Shown one piece after another: positions 15,635-22,600 of a DNA stretch of 33,568 bases (position 1 is its first letter; the number at the start of each line of letters is the position of its first letter). The stretch is from Thermodesulfovibrionales bacterium (GTDB lineage: Bacteria; Nitrospirota; Thermodesulfovibrionia; Thermodesulfovibrionales; SM23-35): the NCBI GenBank assembly GCA_031082155.1, contig JAVHLL010000027.1:5734-39301 (forward strand), in the 5' to 3' direction. Both the position numbers and the translations under genes were made by a program. The notes under the pieces are model-generated. The model did not search any database, was not told the DNA's origin, and saw nothing but the letters and a program-made list of their open reading frames with translations.

Positions 15635-16527
15635 TTGCCGGGCACCGTCTTTGGAGGAAATTTCTTCCTCCGTCTCTTCGGACGCCATTTCTTCCGTTTT
15701 TCTTTCTTCTCCTCCTGCTTCTCCGGTTGCAGGGCAGTCTGCCCCGCTTCTGCAGCAGGACGTTTTCCCAGTTGCGATTGCGCAGGGGGTTCCTCAGTGG
15801 GCAAAAGTGCGTTATTTGAGACCACTGCTATTTCTTCTTCTCTCTCATCGGGCACTGATAGGGATTCTTCTTCCAGAAGCATGGTATCTTTCTGTAGTGT
15901 CTCAGAATATTCATATCCGAGACAGCACATAAGACGTCCGCATACCCCGGACAGTTTCCCCGTATTGAGCACAAGTTCCTGTTTCTTTGCCATCTTGATC
16001 GAGACTGGTTCAAAAGTTATCAGGAACCGTTTGCAGCAGACTTCCCTTCCGCAGATGCCGAGGCTGCCTATCATCCGTGCGCCGTCCCTGACCCCTATCT
16101 GCCGCATTTCGATCCTCGTCTTGAAGCGGGACGCAAGATCTTTTACCAGCTCTCTGAAGTCTATTCTCTTATCAGCAGTGAAATAGAAAATAATGCGCTT
16201 CCTGTCCAGTGTGGCTTCGGTGCAGATCAGCTTCATGGGAAGCCCCCGGGCCATGATCCTTTCAAGACAGAAAGTTTTTGCTTCTGCTTCGAGTTTTTTG
16301 TTCTCTTCTCTCTGGAGGAGATCTTCTTCAGTTGCCTTCCGGATGATTTTTTTCCGTTTATTCCCCGGGTCTTCCTCTCTATGCCGTCCTTCAATAACGG
16401 TTCCGATGTTCAGCCCGAGTTCAGACTCAACGACGACAAGGTCGCCTTTCTCCACTTCTGCTCCGTCAACTTCGAAATCATATATTTTCCCGCATTGTTT
16501 GAATCGTATCCCGACTATTTCAGACAT
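15631..16527 (-). CDS. PSP1-domain protein, RicT/YaaT-like
   Basis: The 298-residue protein begins with the PSP1/RicT fold (MSEIVGIRFKQCGKIYDFEV...). It carries a conserved cysteine set: C159, C164, C165, C196, C201 and C202 (ICGREVCCKRF and VCGRLMCCLGYEY). In Bacillus, RicT with RicA and RicF forms an Fe-S complex that affects RNase Y and mRNA maturation; RicT is encoded in the same tmk-holB-yaaT neighbourhood. The C-terminus (about residue 245 on) is a Lys/Arg/Pro/Gln-rich tail (KKEKRKKWRPKRRRKK), an unusual extension that could bind nucleic acid. Start and end overlap holB (8 bp) and metG (4 bp). Confidence 0.9.
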   Translation of the reverse strand: MSEIVGIRFKQCGKIYDFEVDGAEVEKGDLVVVESELGLNIGTVIEGRHREEDPGNKRKKIIRKATEEDLLQREENKKLEAEAKTFCLERIMARGLPMKLICTEATLDRKRIIFYFTADKRIDFRELVKDLASRFKTRIEMRQIGVRDGARMIGSLGICGREVCCKRFLITFEPVSIKMAKKQELVLNTGKLSGVCGRLMCCLGYEYSETLQKDTMLLEEESLSVPDEREEEIAVVSNNALLPTEEPPAQSQLGKRPAAEAGQTALQPEKQEEKKEKRKKWRPKRRRKKFPPKTVPGK

Positions 16528-17626
16528 AGTGAACTCCGAAGGTCTTTCTTAACAGGGAACCGGTATAGTTCCATGTCAGCGCTTTATTTAAATGAAACCG
16601 GAAATGCCCTCTGATGGAATTCAGAGTCCGGTGAATTTTTATTATACCCTGCAGGTCTGTTTCCCTGCTCAGTTTTTCGATATCTGTCTTCAGATCTCTG
16701 TTGATAATGACCGCTGCTTCGCCGCTTACATGCCATGCTGCCATGTCCCTGAGGAAGATCAGGATGAATTCAAACCATCGTTCCATCTCTTCTTTTGAAG
16801 CCCAGCCGTCTTTTTCAGCACGCAGCATTTCCTCGATAAGTTGTACGAATGCCGACCTCTCTTCGATTATATCGCCGGGCATTGCATTTCCCGGACGACC
16901 CATGGAAAGCCTGATAAGGTCAGAGAGCTGCAGATCATCTTCCGGAAGATATTTCTCTCTCCCGTGAGGTGATGTTACAGTTTTCCCGGATTTTTTTTCT
17001 TTTCCCCGCAGATGACGGACCATGATTTTTTTCAGGACCTCTTCGCATGCACCGTCAGAAAGGGGCGCAAATCGTATCGTTGAACAGCGTGAACGTATGG
17101 TATCGGGGAGAAGGTCAGGACTCGATGAGATAAGAATAATAAGGCTGTCCTGTGGAGGTTCCTCGAGAGTTTTGAGAAAAGCATTCGCAGCAAAGGGGTT
17201 CATGGCTTCTGCATCGTCCACAATGACAACTTTTTTCCTCCCTTCGAATGCTTTCAGGGCGAGAACGTCGTCAATCGCCCTGATTTCTTCTATCCTGATC
17301 TGACCGCCTTCAGGGGATATGAGCAGAAAATCCGGATGAATGCCGGCCGTGATCTTTTTGCATGAAGGACATTCATCACAGGCATCGAGAGCGCCTGTGT
17401 ATCCTTCTCTTTTTTTAGGATACCCCTGCTCATTCCCCCCCTTGGTAAGGTGGGGAGAAGAGGGGGTAAGGCAATTTAGTGTTTTGGCAAGATTGAGTGC
17501 GGTAAATTTTTTCCCAATACCCGAATCACCGGTAAAAAGATAGGACGAGGGGATCCTTTCCCTCTCAATTGTCTTGAGCAGAATGGTTACAGCCCTGTCC
17601 TGTCCGATAACATCCCTTAATGCCAT
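16520..17626 (-). CDS. holB: DNA polymerase III delta-prime subunit
   Basis: This clamp-loader AAA+ subunit has 368 residues. Walker A is GDSGIGKK near residues 33-40, and a zinc module uses C52, C83, C86 and C89 (NC...CDECPSC). KVVIVDDAEAMNPFAANAFLKTLEEPP carries the Walker B and sensor region. Between N51-C52 and the CDECPSC block sits a ~28-residue insert (LTPSSPHLTKGGNEQGYPKK...) that most HolB proteins lack and whose DNA contains a GC-rich palindrome. It is followed by ricT-like and preceded by tmk 30 bp away. Confidence 0.94.
   Translation of the reverse strand: MALRDVIGQDRAVTILLKTIERERIPSSYLFTGDSGIGKKFTALNLAKTLNCLTPSSPHLTKGGNEQGYPKKREGYTGALDACDECPSCKKITAGIHPDFLLISPEGGQIRIEEIRAIDDVLALKAFEGRKKVVIVDDAEAMNPFAANAFLKTLEEPPQDSLIILISSSPDLLPDTIRSRCSTIRFAPLSDGACEEVLKKIMVRHLRGKEKKSGKTVTSPHGREKYLPEDDLQLSDLIRLSMGRPGNAMPGDIIEERSAFVQLIEEMLRAEKDGWASKEEMERWFEFILIFLRDMAAWHVSGEAAVIINRDLKTDIEKLSRETDLQGIIKIHRTLNSIRGHFRFHLNKALTWNYTGSLLRKTFGVHYV
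17435..17455. repeat. in-frame palindromic insert inside holB
   Basis: C-run + CTT (17435-17443), GGT, then AAGG and TGGGG (17447-17455) form an imperfect palindrome: CCCC/GGGG and CCTT/AAGG. It encodes the SPHLTKGG part of a ~28-residue insert that separates the first from the other zinc cysteines in HolB. Homopolymer C and G tracts flank it. This composition is unlike the surrounding coding DNA. Confidence 0.5.
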
Positions 17627-17656
17627 ATCAGTTCTTCAGTAAAAAGCACACCTATA

Positions 17657-18283
17657 TCATGACGAAACCATATCCAGCACCATATTCAGTACTCTCTTGC
17701 GGACTTCCTCCTTCTCCAGAGAAGCATCGATTAATCTTATTCTCTCCGGTTGCTGTGCCGCAAGTTCCAGAAATCCGTTCCTCACCCGTTTATGAAAACC
17801 GATATCCTCAAGTTCAATCCTGTCAGTCTTGTTGATCCCCTTGTTTCTGCGCAGCCCGGTTTCCACGTCAAGATCGAGCAACAGGGTGATGTCAGGCTGC
17901 ATTCCCTTTGTAGCGATGTTGTCAAGCGAATGGAGAAGGTGCAGGGCGATGCCTCTTCCATAGCCCTGATAAGCGATTGTGGAATCGGTAAAACGGTCTG
18001 TAATAACGACAGCTCCCCGGTTGACAGCGGGAATGATGACCTGTGCAAGGTGTTGAGTTCGGGATGCAAAGTAGAGGAAAAGTTCAGTAAGCGGCGTTAT
18101 CTCCTGATGATCCGGCGAGAGAAGGATTTCTCTTATTTTACGGCCGATCTTTGTTCCGCCCGGCTCTTCAGTCAGGACTACATCGAACCCCTTCTCCCTC
18201 AGGCGCTCAAAAAGAAGACTTGCCTGAGTTGATTTCCCTGTTCCTTCAATACCCTCAAAAGAGAGGAAGAAGCCTTTTTTCAT
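17657..18283 (-). CDS. tmk: thymidylate kinase
   Basis: The enzyme phosphorylates dTMP to dTDP for DNA synthesis. It has 208 residues. The P-loop is EGIEGTGKST (10-19), EEPGGT is the substrate-binding segment, and DRFTDSTIAYQGYGRG is the family DR/TIAYQG motif. The start overlaps the MetE-like stop by 4 bp (ATGA). It lies upstream of holB, the usual bacterial order. Confidence 0.96.
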   Translation of the reverse strand: MKKGFFLSFEGIEGTGKSTQASLLFERLREKGFDVVLTEEPGGTKIGRKIREILLSPDHQEITPLTELFLYFASRTQHLAQVIIPAVNRGAVVITDRFTDSTIAYQGYGRGIALHLLHSLDNIATKGMQPDITLLLDLDVETGLRRNKGINKTDRIELEDIGFHKRVRNGFLELAAQQPERIRLIDASLEKEEVRKRVLNMVLDMVSS

Positions 18284-19293
18284 GATGATTCTCTCAGAAG
18301 TTGCTTCAATTCCTGCAGAACCCTAAACACTGTTTCTGCTTCTTCAACACTCCGTGAACCGGTTCCACAGGACGGAGTAAGGAGTATCCGGGAGCTGAGG
18401 AGTGCCACAGGGATATGCTTCGATAACAATGCTATCCCGGCATCGAAGCGCTCTTTCAGAGAACCGGGGGTCTCTGTTCGGATTTGGTCAGTGGTCGGTA
18501 CGATTCCCCATGCAAGGTATCCGCCGTTTTTCAGGAATTCTATAAACTCGCCGGGGTAAAGGGAGACCGATTCGAGATAATCATATGCGTCGAAACTGAT
18601 AATCCTGACGCCGCTCTGAATAACAAGAGGCCAGTCCGCCTTGCTGCAACAGTGGATTCCCGGAATCCCCCCAGCATGAAGAATAGTATCGGAAGTCTCT
18701 TTCAGGAGCCTTAGCGCCTCTTCCATACTGACGCCAAGATATGCTGATGTGCCAAGCGCCGAGAGGATCGGTTCATCGAGAAACAGAATCACCTGATCTG
18801 CAGACTGCCGGAGCAGGTCTGCCTGCCAGCGAATCTTTGCCTTCAGGAGGAGGAGAGAGACCTCTCTCAGTTCTTCATCAAAATACACAGGCCTCCCGCT
18901 GGTATCTTTCAGCCCGAGGGTGAAGGTCAGCGGGCCTGTAACCTGTCCTTTCAGCGCAGGGTAACGCCTGTCTTTTATCGTTCTGAGAAATGCGTACAAT
19001 CCCCTTGCATACCCTTCAGAGACAGAAATCTTCAGATCCTCCGAGCAGGTTTCATAAAACCTCATCAGGGAATCGCTGTTATCCCTCTCCATCAAAACGG
19101 TTTCTCTCTTGTCGTCGATTTTCAGAAAGGGCATTCCCTCGGAAAACTGAGGTATCATGAATTCGCGGAAGGAGAGCGCCGGAAGTTGCGGCCAGAACGG
19201 GATCTCACAGGAGCCGAGCACAAGCTTGCATGCCTCATTGGGATTGTCATGAGGAAGACTGCCGATGCCTGTTGTTGCGAAAGGAAGTATCAT
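18280..19293 (-). CDS. MetE-like / UROD-superfamily methyltransferase
   Basis: The 337-residue TIM-barrel protein resembles the C-terminal half of cobalamin-independent methionine synthase. FATTGIGSLPHDNP opens it. The zinc ligands appear to be H214 with C216 (GIHCCSKADW), E174 (FLDEP) and C309 (TPSCGTGSRS). There is no N-terminal MetE half, so it would be of the shortened core-MetE type, which in other anaerobes uses methylcobamide as donor. The exact substrate is inference. The start lies within a 22-bp palindrome and has no ribosome-binding site. It overlaps tmk by 4 bp and could head the eight-gene operon. Confidence 0.75.
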   Translation of the reverse strand: MILPFATTGIGSLPHDNPNEACKLVLGSCEIPFWPQLPALSFREFMIPQFSEGMPFLKIDDKRETVLMERDNSDSLMRFYETCSEDLKISVSEGYARGLYAFLRTIKDRRYPALKGQVTGPLTFTLGLKDTSGRPVYFDEELREVSLLLLKAKIRWQADLLRQSADQVILFLDEPILSALGTSAYLGVSMEEALRLLKETSDTILHAGGIPGIHCCSKADWPLVIQSGVRIISFDAYDYLESVSLYPGEFIEFLKNGGYLAWGIVPTTDQIRTETPGSLKERFDAGIALLSKHIPVALLSSRILLTPSCGTGSRSVEEAETVFRVLQELKQLLRESS

Positions 19294-19330
19294 CTTAAGA
19301 TGATACTCTAAATCAGAGTTCTTAAGTCAA
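19286..19330 (-). promoter_or_regulatory. palindrome over the MetE-like start codon with MerR-like promoter
   Basis: A perfect 22-bp palindrome (19286-19307, centre CTTAAG, arms AGTATCAT/ATGATACT) covers the ATG (19293-19291). Beside it ACTCT-aaatc-AGAGT (19305-19319) is a second dyad. On the minus strand TTGACT (19330-19325), a 19-base spacer holding most of the second dyad, and TATCAT (19305-19300) form a promoter with the long spacer used by MerR-type activators. Transcription would begin about at the ATG, giving a leaderless mRNA, which fits the missing ribosome-binding site. Confidence 0.4.
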
Positions 19331-19391
19331 GAGAAGGAGGGAATCGGTAGATGATTGGTAGGATGCTCTACGGAATTTCTTCTCCGGCCCT

Positions 19392-19460
19392 CTCAGATGA
19401 GATAAGTCTCCTCCTGTTCACCACAAAACGGATACACAGGAGGAGGTCTTAGCCCCTGAG
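19392..19460. ncRNA. unidentified stem-loop element
   Basis: CTCAG (19392-19396) pairs with CTGAG (19456-19460), TAAG (19403-19406) with CTTA (19448-19451), and CTCCTCCTGT (19408-19417) with ACAGGAGGAG (19436-19445). The loop is 18 bases. It lies between the bS22-like gene and the MetE-like gene. No U-run follows on either strand, and I could not match it to a known riboswitch. It might be a processed leader element or a structured small RNA. Confidence 0.4.
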
Positions 19461-19475
19461 TGAAACAGAAACAAT

Positions 19476-19574
19476 CTATTTATTTTTTCTCCTCTGGAAT
19501 TTTGTCTTTTTCCTGAGCTTTTTGTGTTTGTGTTTGCTCATTTTTTGCTTGCGCCACTTTTTAACGTTTCCCAC
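19476..19574 (-). CDS. AURKAIP1/COX24-domain small protein (bS22-type ribosomal protein)
   Basis: A 32-residue, very basic product reads MGNVKKWRKQ, then KMSKHKHKKL, then RKKTKFQRRKNK. This matches the bacterial AURKAIP1/COX24 C-terminal domain, whose mitochondrial and actinobacterial relatives are small-subunit ribosomal proteins (mS38, bS22). The start is GTG 19574, chosen because AGGAGG lies seven bases upstream and a TGA in frame lies just before; a nearby ATG (19578) gives only a five-residue frame. It is short and easily missed. It lies between the activase and MetE-like genes on the minus strand. Confidence 0.8.
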   Translation of the reverse strand: MGNVKKWRKQKMSKHKHKKLRKKTKFQRRKNK

Positions 19575-19593
19575 TCATCCACCTCCTTTGACA

Positions 19594-19667
19594 GTTGACA
19601 GTAAAAAGTTAAAAGTGAAAAGTTAAAGTAATGATATTTTTAACTCTTAACTCTTAACTCTTAACTT
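19594..19667. repeat. inverted heptanucleotide tandem arrays at the activase 3' end
   Basis: Two 7-bp-period arrays face each other. On the left, AGT occurs at 594, 601, 608, 615 and 622 (offsets within 19xxx), in units such as aaaagtt. On the right, AAC occurs at 642, 649, 656 and 663 in taactct units. They can pair, with G-T wobble, around a short centre (ATGATATTTT). The right array runs into the activase gene, encodes its last residues (LRVKS) and supplies its TAA stop at 19647-19649. Confidence 0.7.
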
Positions 19668-22600
19668 AGGTTTATACTCTCTTGCCTGATCCATAAATGC
19701 TTCAAGTTGTATTGCAATAGTAGGCGACTCAGTACCATCATAAGGGATACTCAAACAGGGGACACCATAGTCCCTGTTCACACCCCTCAGGAGTGCGGTA
19801 ACAATCGTGCCTGGCATACAGCCGAACGGCATAGCATTGATGATGCCGGAGGCTCCTCGTTCAAGGAGGTCAATGCATTTCCCGATACTCAGAATAGCCT
19901 CCCCCTCGAATGAATCATGTATATATGGGGAAGCCTTTACAAGTATATTTTTTGTGTCCGGCTCCTTCAGTGTTCTCAGAAAGCCCTCAAAATAATGGGC
20001 GAACCTGTGTTCGATCTTCTTCTGGAAATATTTTTTCAAAAGAAAATTAATAATAACAGACTTCTCCTTTTTTAACAACGCCTTTCTTAACCCCATCAGG
20101 TTTACATAATAGATCCACTCCTCCATCGGGGCAAGCCATACCTCGCCGCCAAGCGCCTCAATCTTCTTCACAAGGTTCTCGTTCGAGAATTTGTGTGACC
20201 GCACGAAAATTTCACCAATAACGCCGACGAGAGGTTTCCTCTCCCCGGACACCGGTAGATTTTCGAAGTCCCTTCTGATCGCGCTTAATATCGTCTCAAT
20301 ATTCGTCCCGTTCCCTTTTAATGTACGGTAAAGTTTTTCCCGGTGTTCTTGATACAGGGCTTCTGAGGATCCCTTCATGTTTTCGTACGGGCGGGTTTCA
20401 TGGAGAGATTTGTTCAGGAGTTCGAATGCGATAATGCCTTTCCATGCATGCATGGTGAAGTTTTTCCCGAGGATTCCGAGGTCCCGGTAAAACGTCGTAT
20501 CCTGGGTAGGTGAAAAGATCGGGACGTTATGATATCCGAGACCGTCAAGAACCATTCTGTGGAACACATTATATTGCCCGAAACGGCAGGGCCCTGTGCC
20601 GGAAGGCATGAAAAAAGCGCTCTTCTCAGGCTGAAACCCGGGCTCCATGGTCTTTTTCACCATATCTCCGGTTGTTACCGTACATGGATAGCATTCTTTC
20701 CCCGATACATATTTTTTCCCGATATCCGTAGTCGTTTTGTCAGACTCGTGAAGCACCTCGGCGTCGACCCCGCAGGCATTGAATGCGGCGGCAAGAGCGA
20801 ACGCATGGTCAGCCATGTGAGGGATAAAGACAATGCGGGGTGAAGTGCCTATGACAGGCGGTGAAGAACGGAAAACGGAAGATGGAGGAAGAGGGAGAGT
20901 TGATGAGGGCAGAAAATTTCCTTCTCTAATCTTCTGATTCGTGATGCTGTCAAGAAACGCCTCACACCGGGTTATGGCTCCGGCGTCAGCACTATGTTCA
21001 TCGATCTCGATCTGGAGAAACGGTTTCTCCCCCATGTCTTTCTTGAAGAATTTCAGGATAAAGGAATCCGGACCGCAGAGAAAATTGCCGATATAGAGCG
21101 CATGGAGCTGGGGATTGTCTCTTACAAATCTGGCGGCCTTTAATATCTGCTGTCCCGACCTCCAGTACATATTAGGCCATTCATTCTGTATCGAATACTG
21201 TTCGAAGGAGAGGAAATCAAAGGGAATCGAGAGAACCCCGAGTTCTGCCAGCTTTTTGGGTATATCGAGGTTGACCCCGCTGTCAAAAGCATTATAAGCC
21301 CTTCCAATGATCACAATAGCATTCTCTTGTATGGTCGCGAGAATTTCTTCTCCTTTCTGCTTGATCGAACGGGTGAAAGAATCCTGTGCTTCCTCGGCCA
21401 GAGCTATTGCCTTCAGAATATGTGACTTCCGGATCCTGTATCCCCTGAATGTCCGTTTCAGCTCATCAGCGAGAAACTGTCTGCCCCGCTGCAGATTTAC
21501 CACTGGTGAGAGCATTTTGACGCCGTGAAACGCGACTTTCGAAACGTAAGGAATCGTCTGGGTATGAGGGCATGCAACCACTCTGTGGTAACCGTCTTCG
21601 GGCTTGTTCAGATTAATAAAGCTTGGAAGGAAGATGACATCTACCTCCTTGTCTATGAGATATTTTATATGCCCGTGGGTGACCTTGACAGGGAAACATG
21701 CCTCTGCGAGCACTCGTTCAAGACCGAGGCTCACAATCTGCCTGTTTGTCTTCGGGGAAACTTCGACATCGAAGCCAAGCTCCCACAGAAGTGTTGACCA
21801 GAAGGGAAGGTAATCTTGGAAATAAAATACATAAGGGATCCCGATTCTCCCCCGCCTGCTTCCCTCTTTAAGGGAAGGAGCATGGGAAGATGCAGGAGTT
21901 TGGGTGCCATTAGCCAGTGAGGACCGTTTCAGGTGTTCATTCCAGAGCATCTCTTCCCTGAACGCGAAGAGATCAGGGATACCTGTGTTCTTTTTCTTTC
22001 TTATATCGTATTTTTCACATCTCCCACCGTAGAAAAGATACCCTTTCTCACCTGCAATCTTTACCCTGTTGATTTCACAGACATTCGGACACCCTTTACA
22101 TTCAAAAGACGATATTTCATAGGGTTTTTTCGATAATTCGAATCCTTTGAACGTTGATACAGTGTTTTGATTTTCCGGCTTCTGAGCGTGCATATGCCTC
22201 ATAGCGATCAGCGCCATGCCGATCGCACCGGTTACATCGTGATGGGGAGGCACGGTGATCTTTTTTCCAAGGTATTTCCGGAATGCGGCAACCACCGCCT
22301 TATTAAACGCTACGCCGCCCTGAAAGAAAATGTTTCCCCCGATCTTTTTCCCTGCGACAACCCGGTTGATATAATTCTGAACAATCGAGTATGAGAGCCC
22401 CGCAAGGAGATCGTTCCTGTCTGCGCCTTTCTGGAGGTTCGCCATCAGGGAATTTTCCATAAAAACGGTACACCGTTCACCGAGCCTGCAGGGGTTACTT
22501 GCAGAGAGTGCAGCGCGTTCGAATTCTCCCTTGATAGAGATGTTCAGTTTTTCCGCCTGTTCTTCCAGAAAAGAACCTGTCCCCGCAGCACATGCTTTAT

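Noticed and set aside
15116-16186. 356-residue plus-strand frame
   Set aside because: Antisense to metG and ricT-like, spanning their junction; the composition is not protein-like.
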